Source: an uncultured bacterium (GTDB lineage Bacteria > Actinomycetota > Thermoleophilia > Solirubrobacterales > 70-9). From it: a stretch of 64,000 bases of DNA. The stretch lies in contig CAIUSP010000004.1 of the NCBI GenBank assembly GCA_903901855.1, positions 1-64,000 of the forward strand. The letters run 5' to 3'. Positions 38,934-49,359 of the stretch are shown here, piece after piece (position 1 is the stretch's first letter; every line of letters starts with the position of its first letter). Under the pieces are notes generated by a model, which saw only the letters and a list, made by a program, of their open reading frames with translations, made no database searches and was not told where the DNA came from. Made by a program: the position numbers and the translations under genes.

Positions 38934-40231
38934 CCACGGTTAGATTCGATCCGGTCGACTCGTTCCGGGGCGAGTTGCGCGCTCCTGCCGACAAGTCGAT
39001 CTCCCACCGCGCCTTACTGCTCGGAGCCTTTGCAGAAGGCACGTCGAAGCTCACGCGATGCCTCGATGCAGCCGACACCCGCTCGACCCTCGATGCGATC
39101 GAGTCGTTGGGCGCCGAGGTAACGATCCGAGAAGAGGGTCCGGATGGACTGGATCTCGAGATCTCCGGCTTCGGGCTCACCGGTGCTGCCGCCGGTCGAA
39201 TCGATGTAGGCAATTCCGGAACCCTGATTCGCCTGCTGATGGGGTTGCTTTCGGGTCAACCGGCTGGTGAGTGGGTCCTCGAAGGAGACTCCTCGATAGC
39301 CGAGCGGCCGATGGACCGGGCGGCGGACCCTCTGATCGAGCTCGGGGCGACGATTGCCTGCAAGGACGGTTCGTACCCGCCGGTTACGGTCACGGGGAGC
39401 AGGATCGAAGGCGGAAGAGTGGACCTGCATCTCGCAAGCGCTCAGGTGAAGAGCGCCATCCTGCTCGCGGGCCTCAATGCGGCCGGACCGGTCAGAGTCA
39501 GCGAGCCAGCGCTGTCTCGTAATCACACCGAGTTGATGCTGTCCGGCTGCGGTGTGGAGGTCGTCTGCGACGGTCTCGCCACCACCGTCTCGCCCCCGTC
39601 ACAGCTCTCGCCGCTCGACCTCTCGGTGCCGGGAGATATCTCCTCGGCCGCCTTCGCGATAGTGGCAGCGATCCTCGCTCCCCAGAGCGCCCTTCTGGTC
39701 GAAGGAGTGGGTCTCAACCCGACCCGCACCGGGATCCTCGACATCCTCGAGCTGATGGGCGCAGGCCAGGCGATCGAGCGGGCCTCCGCCACGGAGAGTG
39801 GTGGCGAGCAGGCTGGTGATCTCGAGGTGAGATCGTCCGAGTTGAGAGGGGTAGAGATAGGCGGGGATCTCATTCCCAGGACGATCGATGAGCTTCCGTT
39901 GCTGGGCCTCCTCGGTTGCTTCGCCGACGGGGAGACCATCCTCTCCGATGCCGCGGAATTGAGGGTGAAGGAATCCGATCGGATCGATGGGGTCGTTTCG
40001 GGGCTCTCTGGCCTGGGTGCCGAGATCGAAGAGACCACGGACGGGTTCAAGGTGACGGGGACCGGCGGAATAGCTGGAGGGGTAATGGACGCCCGGGGTG
40101 ACCACAGACTCGCGATGCTCGGAGCGGTTGCAGGTCTCGTCTCGCGTGACGGAGTCGAGGTGACCGGGTTCGAGGCTTCCCAGATCAGCTATCCGGACTT
40201 CGAGCGGGACCTCCGCTCGCTCTCGGCCTGA
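38930..40231 (+). CDS. aroA: 3-phosphoshikimate 1-carboxyvinyltransferase (EPSP synthase)
   Basis: AroA joins shikimate 3-phosphate and phosphoenolpyruvate to EPSP. The 433 residues show APADKSISHRALLLGA, DVGNSGTLIRLLMGLLSG, RPMDRAADPLIELGA, PGDISSAAFAIVAAIL and GVMDARGDHRLAMLGAVAG. The phrases are closer to the Gram-positive form than to the enteric one. It is translated with tyrA (ATGA overlap); cmk follows after 52 nt with its own -10-like box. Confidence 0.95.
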   Translation: MTTVRFDPVDSFRGELRAPADKSISHRALLLGAFAEGTSKLTRCLDAADTRSTLDAIESLGAEVTIREEGPDGLDLEISGFGLTGAAAGRIDVGNSGTLIRLLMGLLSGQPAGEWVLEGDSSIAERPMDRAADPLIELGATIACKDGSYPPVTVTGSRIEGGRVDLHLASAQVKSAILLAGLNAAGPVRVSEPALSRNHTELMLSGCGVEVVCDGLATTVSPPSQLSPLDLSVPGDISSAAFAIVAAILAPQSALLVEGVGLNPTRTGILDILELMGAGQAIERASATESGGEQAGDLEVRSSELRGVEIGGDLIPRTIDELPLLGLLGCFADGETILSDAAELRVKESDRIDGVVSGLSGLGAEIEETTDGFKVTGTGGIAGGVMDARGDHRLAMLGAVAGLVSRDGVEVTGFEASQISYPDFERDLRSLSA

Positions 40232-40283
40232 AGACGAACAGGACCCACCGGGATGACCGTCGCTTCCTCTCTACCCTGAAGCG

Positions 40284-40919
40284 ATGCTGATCGCGATAGA
40301 TGGGCCTGCCGGGGCCGGGAAATCGACCGCCGCACGCGGTGTGGCCGCTGCCATCGGTGGCACCTATCTCGACAGCGGGGCTATGTACCGGTGCGTGGCT
40401 CTGGCGGCGTTGGGTGCTGGGGTAGACCTGGACGATCCGGTCGGGACCGGTGACCTGGCCGCCGGGCTGGAGATCGAACCTGGTCCACCGCCCACGCTCG
40501 ATGGCGAGGATGTCAGCGCTGCGATCAGGACGCGCGAAGTCTCAGTTGCAGCCTCGCGCGTATCGGTGCACCCAGCGGTTCGCGCGGCCATGGTGGGGCG
40601 ACAGCGAGAGCTGATTACTGACGGAATCTGGGTGGCAGAGGGACGTGACATAGGGACGGTCGTGGCGCCGGATGCCGAGCTGAAGATCTTCCTCACGGCC
40701 GATCGGACCGAGCGGACCAGGCGTCGGGCTGTGGAGACCGGTGACCCTCCCGAGGGGGTTGCCAGGGATATCGCCGAGCGTGACCGACGCGATACCGAGC
40801 GTGACCACGGTGCGCTGATCGCCGCCGACGACGCGGTCGAACTCGATACGACCGGCCTCGACCCCGACCAGGTGGTCGAGAGGATCGTCGAGATCGCGCG
40901 TGAGAGGAGTCTGGTTTGA
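40284..40919 (+). CDS. cmk: Cytidylate kinase
   Basis: Cmk phosphorylates CMP and dCMP. The 211 residues open with the P-loop GPAGAGKST (7-15), then GGTYLDSGAMYR, the CMP-binding region, WVAEGRDIGTVVAPDAELKIFLTA and DRRDTERDHGAL. TACCCT ends 6 nt before the ATG, a leaderless-type layout. The stop overlaps the TTG start of der; the aroA-cmk-der order is common. Confidence 0.95.
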   Translation: MLIAIDGPAGAGKSTAARGVAAAIGGTYLDSGAMYRCVALAALGAGVDLDDPVGTGDLAAGLEIEPGPPPTLDGEDVSAAIRTREVSVAASRVSVHPAVRAAMVGRQRELITDGIWVAEGRDIGTVVAPDAELKIFLTADRTERTRRRAVETGDPPEGVARDIAERDRRDTERDHGALIAADDAVELDTTGLDPDQVVERIVEIARERSLV

Positions 40920-42304
40920 GGGAGGAGAGCGCGAACAGGAACCCCAAGGTCGCGGTGGTTGGGTTTCCCAATGCGGGGAAGAGCACCTTGGTGAATCGGC
41001 TGGTGGGCGGCGGGTTGGCCGTGACCGACTCGCAGCCCGGCGTAACACGCGACCGCAGGTCGCTCCCTTGCGTCTGGAATGGGCTCGAGTTCGACCTGAT
41101 CGACACGGGGGGGATGGACTCCTCCGACACCCACGAGCTCTCAGCGCAGGTCCGGCGGCAGGCCCAGCAGGCGATAGCCGAGGCAGATCTCGTCCTCGCG
41201 GTGGTGGATGCCCGAGCTGGCGCGGGACCCGGTGAAGTCGAGCTGGCCGGAATGCTGCGTGGCAGTGATGCACCGATCCTCTTGGTCGGGAACAAGGTCG
41301 ACAAGCCAGCTGACGAGCACCTGCTTGGCGAGTTGCACGGCCTCGGGCTGGGCGAGCCGATGGCGGTATCCGCCGCTCACGGAATGGGCACCGGGGACCT
41401 GCTCGATCAGGTTGTCGAGCGGTTGAAGGAGGAGGGGGCGACATTGCAGAGTCCGCAGGCGGACGAAGAGCGCCCGCCGCGCATCGCGGTAATCGGACGG
41501 CCGAACGTGGGCAAGTCCTCTCTGGTCAACGCGTTGCTCGGCGCGGATCGGGTGATCGTTTCGGAGCAGGCGGGCACGACGAGGGATCCGATCGATACCG
41601 AGCTCGACTTCGCCAACGAGCGAGTGGTGCTGGTCGATACAGCCGGTCTCCGCCGTAAGGGAAAGATCCCCGAGAACGTGGGCTACTACTCGCAGGTCCG
41701 CTCCGAGCAGGCCGCCGAAGAGTCAGATGCGGCGATAGTGGTCTGTGACGCCTCGGAGGGGATTACATCCGAGGACCTGAAGGTCGCCGAGCTCGCCATG
41801 AAGACCGGTTGTGCGACCTTGCTGCTGATGAACAAGTGGGACATAACCCGCACGGACATCAAGGATGCAACGGTCAAGGCCGAGCGGAAACTGAAGATGC
41901 GTCCTCCGGTCAGAGCTTGCTCGGCCCTCACCGGCAGGGGGATCGAGAAGGCCCTCGCTGCTGCCATCGAGCTCGCCCATCGCTCCGGGGAGAGGATTGC
42001 GACATCAGACCTGAACCGGTTCGTAGCCGACGCGGTAGCAGCCCATCCACCTCCTGAGAGGCGTGGCCGGAGGCTGAAGCTCCTCTATGCCGCGCAGGTC
42101 GAGCGGCGACCGCCTCGCATCGCCATTCAGGTGAACGACCGCAGCTTGATCAATCGGGATTGGGCCTTCTATCTGGAAAACCAGATGAGAGAGGCCTACG
42201 ACCTCCAGGGCGTGCCTTTGGTGATCGATTACGTGCCGAGATCGGGGACCCGGAAGGGCTCCAAGCGAGGCCGACGTGGAGTCGGCAATGGAGCCGGAGC
42301 GTGA
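40916..42304 (+). CDS. der: Ribosome biogenesis GTPase Der (EngA)
   Basis: Der is a double GTPase needed to assemble the 50S subunit. The 462 residues contain two G domains, with first P-loops GFPNAGKST (16-24) and GRPNVGKSS (194-202), G4 motifs NKVD and NKWD, and a C-terminal KH-like domain ending with PLVIDYVPRSGTRKG. The tail is basic. The TTG start forms a TTGA overlap with the cmk stop; no ATG or GTG fits as well before the first P-loop. The stop overlaps the next gene's GTG. Confidence 0.94.
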   Translation: MREESANRNPKVAVVGFPNAGKSTLVNRLVGGGLAVTDSQPGVTRDRRSLPCVWNGLEFDLIDTGGMDSSDTHELSAQVRRQAQQAIAEADLVLAVVDARAGAGPGEVELAGMLRGSDAPILLVGNKVDKPADEHLLGELHGLGLGEPMAVSAAHGMGTGDLLDQVVERLKEEGATLQSPQADEERPPRIAVIGRPNVGKSSLVNALLGADRVIVSEQAGTTRDPIDTELDFANERVVLVDTAGLRRKGKIPENVGYYSQVRSEQAAEESDAAIVVCDASEGITSEDLKVAELAMKTGCATLLLMNKWDITRTDIKDATVKAERKLKMRPPVRACSALTGRGIEKALAAAIELAHRSGERIATSDLNRFVADAVAAHPPPERRGRRLKLLYAAQVERRPPRIAIQVNDRSLINRDWAFYLENQMREAYDLQGVPLVIDYVPRSGTRKGSKRGRRGVGNGAGA

Positions 42305-44256
42305 GTCCCGCCGCCCCGAAGAAGCCGACCGCTCGCAAAGGCGGCGCCTCCAGGAAGCGACAGCCCTCGAAGAGGCCAAAGCGCAGACCTCGGAGGGGAC
42401 CGTTGGCGACCCGCCTCGAGGAGGTCTGGTTCCGTGCCTCGACCCGGATACGGGCGGCTGGATACTGGCTCGGTGAACGGTCGAGGGCCGCACGCTCCAC
42501 CATTTCCCCTGGTGCCTCGGCAGGTGGGAGGGGGGCTACCCCGCGAGGGAAGGCCAAACCGAAGGGCAGACGGCGCCCGGCTCCGAAACGCAAGACGAAG
42601 CGTGGGAAGGGGGGCAAGGGACCGGCGCTGGATCGACTCGGACCGCGGGAGCGGTTGGGGCTTCTGGCCGCGGGATTGGTCGCCGCACTTCTCGCAGTGA
42701 TCCTGTTCGTCCCCTTGCCCCTTATCCCGTGCAGTCTCAGCCCCGCGAAGCAGTGTCCGCCACCGGACCGGGCGATCGACCTGGTGCCCTCCGATGCCCT
42801 GCTCTATGCCCACCTCGTCCGGGAGGAGGGGAGCGAACAGTTGGAGGCTTCCGGCGATCTCGGCAGGAAGATCCCTGACTTCTCGGCGGTCGGCGAGGCA
42901 GTCCTCGGTGGTCTGGCAGGGGACTCTGCCGGCGACATCGAACTGGGCCGGGATGTACTTCCGTGGGCACAGCGCGAAGTCGCTCTCGCCGCCCTCCCTG
43001 GCAGCGAAGGGGAAGAGTCTGAAGCCGTCTTCATCGCGGGGGTGGACGGCGATGGAGACGCCGGGCCCGGGAGAGTCGAGGATCTGCTCGAGGTTGCCTC
43101 TGGAGGGCCCGCTGTCGGGACCACAGAGGTCGATGGAACCCAGATCACCGTATATCCGGGAGACCTCGCATGGGCCCGGATCGGAGACTTCGCCGTATTC
43201 GGTGCCCGATCCGCGGTGGAGGAGACAGCCTCGGTCGCTGCGGGGGGTCAGGAGCCCCTCTTACCCGACGTGGGTCCTCGCGGAGAGCTTCCCGAGCAAC
43301 GGTTCGCCGACATCTACGTATCCGGCAGGGGCGCGAAGGCGCTGTTCGGTGCCGAAGGCGGAAGCCTCGGGCAACTCGGATCCTTCGTCGACTACCGAGC
43401 CACCGAAGGCTTCTCTGTCTCCCTTTCGGCACGCGACCGGGCCTTCGCAGTGGAGATCGTCAGCGATCTCTCCTCCGAGAGGTTGAAGCAGTATCCGAAT
43501 GCGCTCACCGAGGTTCCAGGCTTCAGCCCGGCTCTGTCAGAGCTAGCACCCGCCGACGCGCTGGCCTTCTTCGGGGTGGGCGAGGTGGGCCCGACTCTCG
43601 CCAGCGTGGTCGAGACGGCACTTGGGGGAGAACTCGCGTCCAACTTCGATGGCATCAGGAAGGAGTTCGTCCGTGAGGCAGGGAAAGACCCCCTTCGCGA
43701 TCTCCTCCCGGCGCTCGACGGTCAGGCCGCGCTGATCCTCGAACCGACCAACGGCCCTCCGGAGGCGACGTTGATCTTCGACTCAGTCGACGGTAAGCGA
43801 GCCAGCCAAGAGCTGGCGGAGCTCCAGCAGCCGCTCGCCCTCGCACTGGCCAGCGGGCGTGGAGGCATCCCTCGGTTCGAGACCAGGAATCGGAGCGGCG
43901 TCGAGATCCATTCGCTTCAGGGCCCGAGCAGGATTGGACTCTCCTATGGGATCGACGACGGACGCCTCATAGTCTCGACTACCAAGGCGGGGGTACTGAG
44001 GATCATCGAGGGAGAAGGCGGACTTGCATCGACCGGAGCCTGGCAGGGGTCCGTTTCGACTCTCTCCGATTCTCCGTCGGCGCTACTCTTTCTCGACCTC
44101 CAAGAGCTTACGCGCCTCGCTGAGCTCGCCGGTTTGGCGGAAGACCCCTTGTACGCAGCCCTCAGCGACGACATCTCGAATATCGATTCCGTTGGCGTCT
44201 CCATCGACGGTGAACCCACTCGCCTCAGGTCGAAGGTGGTTCTGGATCTCCGATGA
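42301..44256 (+). CDS. DUF3352 membrane-anchored protein, unknown function
   Basis: The GTG start forms a GTGA overlap with der and gives 651 residues. The first 115 are extremely rich in Lys, Arg and Pro; one membrane span lies at about 119-141; the remaining 500 residues are external and resemble DUF3352 proteins ([23 protein letters not shown] near the start of the domain, then repeated modules that judge a residue-by-residue sum of beta strands and helices, ending with [18 protein letters not shown]). Function of the family is unknown. It sits between der and metK and overlaps metK by four bases, so it is tied to two essential genes. Domain name is from recollection of the family pattern. 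Confidence 0.78.
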   Translation: MSPAAPKKPTARKGGASRKRQPSKRPKRRPRRGPLATRLEEVWFRASTRIRAAGYWLGERSRAARSTISPGASAGGRGATPRGKAKPKGRRRPAPKRKTKRGKGGKGPALDRLGPRERLGLLAAGLVAALLAVILFVPLPLIPCSLSPAKQCPPPDRAIDLVPSDALLYAHLVREEGSEQLEASGDLGRKIPDFSAVGEAVLGGLAGDSAGDIELGRDVLPWAQREVALAALPGSEGEESEAVFIAGVDGDGDAGPGRVEDLLEVASGGPAVGTTEVDGTQITVYPGDLAWARIGDFAVFGARSAVEETASVAAGGQEPLLPDVGPRGELPEQRFADIYVSGRGAKALFGAEGGSLGQLGSFVDYRATEGFSVSLSARDRAFAVEIVSDLSSERLKQYPNALTEVPGFSPALSELAPADALAFFGVGEVGPTLASVVETALGGELASNFDGIRKEFVREAGKDPLRDLLPALDGQAALILEPTNGPPEATLIFDSVDGKRASQELAELQQPLALALASGRGGIPRFETRNRSGVEIHSLQGPSRIGLSYGIDDGRLIVSTTKAGVLRIIEGEGGLASTGAWQGSVSTLSDSPSALLFLDLQELTRLAELAGLAEDPLYAALSDDISNIDSVGVSIDGEPTRLRSKVVLDLR

Positions 44257-45467
44257 CCAAGCCTCTCGCGGAGAACGAACACCTCTTCACCTCGGAGTCG
44301 GTTACCGAGGGTCATCCGGACAAGCTGTGTGACCAGATATCCGATGCAGTCCTCGACGAGGTGTTGCGTCAGGATCCGAACGGTCGGGTGGCCTGTGAGG
44401 TGCTCGCGAACACGGCACTGATCGTCGTCGCTGGCGAGATCAGCGCCGATGCCTCCCTCGACATACCGGCGATCGTCTCGGCGACGATCGAGGGCATCGG
44501 TTACACGCCTGAGGATCTGGGATTCACCTCAGGCGAGTACGAGGTCCAGGTCTCGATCGATCAACAGTCCGCAGACATCGCTCAGGGAGTCGACAGGAGC
44601 GACGAGGCCAAGTCTGGGGCCACCGACGAGGCCGACCTCGAGGGCGCGGGAGATCAAGGGATGATGTTCGGCTACGCCACCGACGAGACCAAGGCCCTGA
44701 TGCCGATGCCGCTTCAGATGGCACACCGCCTGGCCGAGAGGTTGGCGGCGGTACGCAAGGATGGAACCATCGACTATCTGGGTCCGGACGGCAAGACCCA
44801 GGTGACAGTCCGTTACGCGGACGAGGTTCCCGTTGCGGTGGAGAAATTGCTCATCTCGACCCAGCACGCTGAGGGGATCGAAACCGATCAGGTCAAGTCA
44901 GACCTGATCAAAAACGTCGTTCGGGATGTGGTCGAAGGCGAGTACGCGAACCTCTGGGAGGACGGCACCCTCGAGGAGATGCTGATCGTCAACCCGACCG
45001 GGAGGTTCGTCACCGGCGGCCCGAAGGGGGATGCCGGCCTCACCGGCAGGAAGATCATCGTGGACACCTACGGAGGTGCTGCACGTCACGGAGGTGGCGC
45101 CTTCTCGGGCAAGGATCCGTCGAAGGTGGATCGCTCTGCGGCCTATGCCGCCCGTCACGTCGCCAAGAACGTAGTCGCAGCCGGTCTGGCAGCTCGTTGC
45201 GAGGTCCAGGTGGCCTACGCGATCGGGATGGCGCACCCCGTTTCCCTCTCGGTCAACACTTTCGGAACGGGAACGATCCCCGACTCGGCGATCGTGAAGC
45301 TGATTAATGAGGAATTCGATCTGAGGCCTCTCGCCTTCCGTACCAGTTTGGACCTGCATCGCCCCATCTATGGCCCGACCGCTGCCTACGGGCACTTCGG
45401 CCGGGAGGAACCTGATTTCACCTGGGAGAGGACCGATCGGTCCGATTCCCTCCGCTCGCGCGCCTGA
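44253..45467 (+). CDS. metK: S-adenosylmethionine synthetase
   Basis: MetK makes S-adenosylmethionine from methionine and ATP. The 404 residues show [41 protein letters not shown], the P-loop-like [26 protein letters not shown] and [27 protein letters not shown] in shortened pieces. All catalytic Lys and Asp positions appear intact. No SAM riboswitch can be present because the start overlaps the preceding gene (ATGA). priA follows after a 64-nt gap. Confidence 0.96.
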   Translation: MTKPLAENEHLFTSESVTEGHPDKLCDQISDAVLDEVLRQDPNGRVACEVLANTALIVVAGEISADASLDIPAIVSATIEGIGYTPEDLGFTSGEYEVQVSIDQQSADIAQGVDRSDEAKSGATDEADLEGAGDQGMMFGYATDETKALMPMPLQMAHRLAERLAAVRKDGTIDYLGPDGKTQVTVRYADEVPVAVEKLLISTQHAEGIETDQVKSDLIKNVVRDVVEGEYANLWEDGTLEEMLIVNPTGRFVTGGPKGDAGLTGRKIIVDTYGGAARHGGGAFSGKDPSKVDRSAAYAARHVAKNVVAAGLAARCEVQVAYAIGMAHPVSLSVNTFGTGTIPDSAIVKLINEEFDLRPLAFRTSLDLHRPIYGPTAAYGHFGREEPDFTWERTDRSDSLRSRA

Positions 45468-45531
45468 CTGTCCGTGTGAACCGGGAAAGGCTCTGTGGCC
45501 GGCTGTCCGTGGGGCCGCGTAGCCTCGCCCG

Positions 45532-47715
45532 GTGAAATCCATCGCGAGGATTGAACCGCTAATCACGGCCCGTGCATTGCGCGGGCCGTTCGACTACCGC
45601 GTTCCAGAGGGGATGGGCGACCTCGAAGTCGGTGCGCTGTTGGAGGTGCCGTTCGGACGGCAGCGCGTACTCGGCTTGGTAGTCGGCCTGTCCGATGCCA
45701 GCGATGTTCCACCCGACAAGCTCGTCGAGCCGATCGCATCTCTGGATATCACCGTCCCGAGGGATCTCGTCGAGGTGGGGCTCTGGCTCGGCGAGGAGTA
45801 CTGCTCCACCCCGGCTCGCGGTCTCGGGTTGACCCTTCCGCCGGGGGTCGGCGGGGGCAAGAAGATCCGTAGACCTAAGGCCCGTAAAGACCTCTTGGTC
45901 GAGCTTACGCTCGGCGGTCGCGAGGCGCTCGGAGGAAAGGGGAGGCTCGGATCCCGTCAGAAGGCGATCCTGCGCGCCGTTTCCGGTGGCCCAAGAGCCG
46001 CCCGGGATCTGTCGGCCGAAGCCGGTGCCGACCGCGCGGGCATCAGGAAGCTGGAGCAGCGTGGTCTGGTCACCACCTCCGAGGTCGAACGGATGCGCCG
46101 TCCGGAGACGAGGAGGATCGGGGCGCCGGCGGTCGAGGTGGAGCTGAACGAGGCTCAGGCCGCGGCGGTGGGGCGAATAGTCGATGCGATCGACAGTCGC
46201 GACGGGTCCTTCCTGATCCATGGCGTCACCGGATCCGGCAAGACCGAGGTCTACATGGCGGCAGTCGAAGCCGCGTTGGATCGGGGGCTCGGAGCAATCG
46301 TCCTGGTGCCGGAGATCGCTCTCACGCCGCAGACAGAGTCGCGGTTCAGCGACCGCGTCGGTGAGCAGGTGGCCCTCCTCCATTCGCGGATGTCGGCCGG
46401 TGCCAGGTACGACGAGTGGCGCAGGCTTTTTTCAGGTGATGCGAGGATCTGTGTCGGTCCCCGCTCGGCCGTGTTCGCCCCGATTCGCGACCTCGGACTG
46501 ATCGTGGTCGATGAAGAACACGACCCCTCATACAAGCAGGAGAGCGATCCGCGTTACGACGCACGCGAGGTCGCTGCCCGGCGGGCCGAGGAGGCGGGAG
46601 CCGTGTTGATCACTGGAACCGCCACGCCGCGTCCGGAGAGTTGGGTGGCTCTCGAGCACCTCGAGTTGCCCGATCGGGTGGATGGCAGACCGCTCCCACC
46701 GGTCGAGATCGTCGATATGCGTAGCGCTGGCTCGGGTCCGCTGCACCCGAGGACTCTGGAGGCCTTCGGGGAACTGGCCGAAGCTGGCGGCAAGGCAATC
46801 CTCCTGCTCAACCGGAGAGGATGGGCCGGCTACCTGGTCTGTCGCTCCTGTGGCCACCCGTGGACATGTCCATCCTGCGACGTTTCCCTCGTCATGCACC
46901 GCGAGCAGGGTCTCGTCAGGTGTCATCACTGCGGACACTCGGAGCCGATGCCGACCGATTGCCCGGAGTGTGGCTCCGCCACGATTGCCCAGGTCGGTGC
47001 GGGAACTCAGCGGGTGGCCGACGAACTCGAACGTCTGCTCGCACCGCTTCCGGTATTCCGGATGGATGCGGATACCGTGGCGGCCGGGTCCTCCCACGCC
47101 CAGGTGCTTGGCGACTTCCAGGCTGCTGACTCCGGGGTCCTCGTCGGAACCCAGATGGTCGCCAAGGGACACGACTTCCCGGATGTGACTCTCGCGGTCG
47201 TACTCGATGCCGACGGGGCGCTCCGAATCCCGGACTTCCGCTCCGAGGAGCGGACCTTCTCGTTGATCACGCAGTTGGCCGGTAGGTGCGGACGAGGCGA
47301 GGGTGGAGGGAGGGTATTGGTTCAGGCCCTTTCGGTTGGTTCGCCGAGCATCGTCCACGCGTCTTCTCACGACTCGGTCGGATTCCTCTCCGGCGAGCTC
47401 GAACGGAGGCGTGATCTCGGTTATCCCCCCTTCTCGCATCTCATCGACCTCGTCTGCTCCGCACCGGACGAGGCAGCCGTGGCTGAGATCTCCGGTGTGC
47501 TCGCAGCGGCGGTATCGGGTTCGCTGCCCGCTAGTGCGGAGATGCTGGGCCCAGCACCCCTGTTCAGACTCCGTGATCGCCATCGGCGCCGCCTGATGGT
47601 CAAGACCGAGAACCGGCCCGCGACCGTCGAGGCGGTCAGAGATGCGGTGGAGCGCACGGCCAAGGCCGCATCGTCTCGCGGTGTCGCCATCTCGGTGGAT
47701 GTCGATCCCCAGTGA
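45532..47715 (+). CDS. priA: Primosomal protein N' (replication restart helicase PriA)
   Basis: PriA reloads the replisome at stalled forks. The 727 residues contain a 3' DNA-binding domain, Walker A GVTGSGKT (231-238), the DEEH box (327-330), a zinc-binding region with eight cysteines (about 437-482, CRSCGH, CPSCD, CHHCGH, CPECGS) and a complete second helicase lobe with GTQMVAKGHDFPDVTLAVVLDAD. The helicase motifs are intact, unlike the degenerate PriA of mycobacteria. TAGCCT ends 6 nt before the GTG start, suggesting a leaderless transcript. Confidence 0.95.
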   Translation: MKSIARIEPLITARALRGPFDYRVPEGMGDLEVGALLEVPFGRQRVLGLVVGLSDASDVPPDKLVEPIASLDITVPRDLVEVGLWLGEEYCSTPARGLGLTLPPGVGGGKKIRRPKARKDLLVELTLGGREALGGKGRLGSRQKAILRAVSGGPRAARDLSAEAGADRAGIRKLEQRGLVTTSEVERMRRPETRRIGAPAVEVELNEAQAAAVGRIVDAIDSRDGSFLIHGVTGSGKTEVYMAAVEAALDRGLGAIVLVPEIALTPQTESRFSDRVGEQVALLHSRMSAGARYDEWRRLFSGDARICVGPRSAVFAPIRDLGLIVVDEEHDPSYKQESDPRYDAREVAARRAEEAGAVLITGTATPRPESWVALEHLELPDRVDGRPLPPVEIVDMRSAGSGPLHPRTLEAFGELAEAGGKAILLLNRRGWAGYLVCRSCGHPWTCPSCDVSLVMHREQGLVRCHHCGHSEPMPTDCPECGSATIAQVGAGTQRVADELERLLAPLPVFRMDADTVAAGSSHAQVLGDFQAADSGVLVGTQMVAKGHDFPDVTLAVVLDADGALRIPDFRSEERTFSLITQLAGRCGRGEGGGRVLVQALSVGSPSIVHASSHDSVGFLSGELERRRDLGYPPFSHLIDLVCSAPDEAAVAEISGVLAAAVSGSLPASAEMLGPAPLFRLRDRHRRRLMVKTENRPATVEAVRDAVERTAKAASSRGVAISVDVDPQ

Positions 47716-47769
47716 GCCTAGGCTGCAGATCTATCTGGGTGTGAGGGTCCGGGTCTAGACTCTCGGTTT

Positions 47770-48408
47770 GTGAGCGATACCGAATCTGACATCGTCGAAT
47801 CTCCCGACCAGGAGGAATCCTCCCCTCCCGATCCTGAGCAGGTGGCCAGGAGTCAGGCCGCCCTGGCTGAAGTCCTGAGATTCGGTGATCCTGTGCTGCG
47901 CTCACCGGCTTCGCCGGTCGAGAATTTCGGTTCAGGTCTCGTTGGCGAGATCGAACGAATGAAGCGGGTGGTGCTCGACGCACCCGGAAGCGGGCTGGCG
48001 GCGACCCAGCTCGGGATCCTCCGGCGACTGTTCGTCTATCGGCCGGATCAGGGAGACGAGGTCCGGGTAGTGGTGAACCCTGAGATCGAGTGGTCCTCGG
48101 ACGAGACAGAGATAGGTCTGGAGGGCTGCCTGAGCATCCCCGATGTCGCGTTGGAGATAGAGAGGCCTGTTTCCATACGCATGAGGGCTCAGGACGAGAA
48201 CGGAGACGAGATGGTGATCGAGGAGACCGGATGGACCGCCCGGGTCCTGCAGCACGAGGCGGATCATCTCGATGGGGTCTTGACCATCGACCGGACAAAC
48301 CCCGAGCAGCGCAAAGGAGCGCTGCGTGCGCTTCGCCAGGGCGAGTCCTACTGGCCGCCCAACCTCGAGGACGAGGAACACGCTGACCACGAGGCTCCGG
48401 AGGTTTGA
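47770..48408 (+). CDS. def: Peptide deformylase
   Basis: Def removes the formyl group from nascent proteins, using a metal ion. The 212 residues have motif 1 G73-SGLAATQ, motif 2 E118-GCLS with metal ligand C120, and motif 3 H162-EADH with ligands H162 and H166. An extra acidic N-terminus of about 35 residues precedes the usual start of the domain. TAGACT ends 8 nt before the GTG. It overlaps fmt (TTGA), so the enzymes that add and remove the formyl group are made together. Confidence 0.95.
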   Translation: MSDTESDIVESPDQEESSPPDPEQVARSQAALAEVLRFGDPVLRSPASPVENFGSGLVGEIERMKRVVLDAPGSGLAATQLGILRRLFVYRPDQGDEVRVVVNPEIEWSSDETEIGLEGCLSIPDVALEIERPVSIRMRAQDENGDEMVIEETGWTARVLQHEADHLDGVLTIDRTNPEQRKGALRALRQGESYWPPNLEDEEHADHEAPEV

Positions 48409-49340
48409 GAACCGCCTTCTGCGGCACCACGTGGTTTGCGGTCAGGGTGCTCGAGAGCATGCTCGGTGGCAAGTACTCTCCGGCTCTGGTCATCTCACCG
48501 CCGCCCAGCAGGGCGGGAAGGGGCAGGTCACTCACCCCGACTCCGGTAGCCGAGTTCGCCAGGGAGGGCGGGATGGAACTGCTCGAATCTGCCGACGTGA
48601 ACCAGGGTGATGTCGCTGCGGCCTTGGCGGCACGGTCCACCGATCTGGTCGTCGTCTGCGCATTCGGACAGTTGATCGGCAGGGAGTTGATCTCTTCTCA
48701 CCGGTTCCTAAATGTGCATCCGTCTCTGGTGCCCCGCTGGCGCGGCGCCGCCCCGATCGAGCGGGCACTTCTCGCCGGTGATGATGAGACCGGAGTGTCG
48801 GTGATGGAATTGACCGAGGGGCTCGACGATGGACCCGTCCTGGGGGTGGAGTCGGTGGGCATGGGCTCCCGCGAGACCTACGCAACCCTGGCCGATCGGC
48901 TCGCGGACTCGGCCTGTGCCGTCGTCGAGACGGTGCTCGCGGAGATCTCTTCCGGGAGTGCCCAGGCCAGTCCTCAGGATGAATCCCTCGTGACGTATGC
49001 GGAGAAGATCGACCCCTCGGAGCGCTACCTCTCCCCCGAGTCGAGCGCGGTGGAGCTGGACCGACGGGTTCGAGCATTGGGAGGCAGGCTGGGTACCTAT
49101 CTCATGCTCGGGGAGGGGCCCGAAGACCGATTGGGGGTGGTGGAGTGTGTTCCGGTCGATCGCACCTCCGACGCCTCGGCAGCCGGCCGTACCGGCGAGG
49201 TCCTGGGTGACGGCGACGATCTCCTCGTGATCTGTGCCGAGGGTCTCCTGCGGCTGATCCAGGTGAAGCCAGCTGGAGGCAGGGCCATGACGGTCGCCGA
49301 CTACCTCCGTGGACGCGATGCTCCGCTGAGGGTGCTGTGA
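48405..49340 (+). CDS. fmt: Methionyl-tRNA formyltransferase
   Basis: Fmt formylates initiator Met-tRNA using 10-formyl-tetrahydrofolate. The 311 residues show the N-terminal strand TAFCGTTWFAVRVLE, the active-site region VCAFGQLIGRELI and NVHPSLVPRWRGAAPIERALLAGDDETGVSVM in parts, then the OB-fold C-terminal domain that binds tRNA. The TTG start overlaps the def stop. In many genomes rsmB follows fmt; here a small zinc-ribbon gene takes that place. Confidence 0.93.
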   Translation: MRTAFCGTTWFAVRVLESMLGGKYSPALVISPPPSRAGRGRSLTPTPVAEFAREGGMELLESADVNQGDVAAALAARSTDLVVVCAFGQLIGRELISSHRFLNVHPSLVPRWRGAAPIERALLAGDDETGVSVMELTEGLDDGPVLGVESVGMGSRETYATLADRLADSACAVVETVLAEISSGSAQASPQDESLVTYAEKIDPSERYLSPESSAVELDRRVRALGGRLGTYLMLGEGPEDRLGVVECVPVDRTSDASAAGRTGEVLGDGDDLLVICAEGLLRLIQVKPAGGRAMTVADYLRGRDAPLRVL

Positions 49341-49359
49341 GCGGACTACCATCGTCTCG

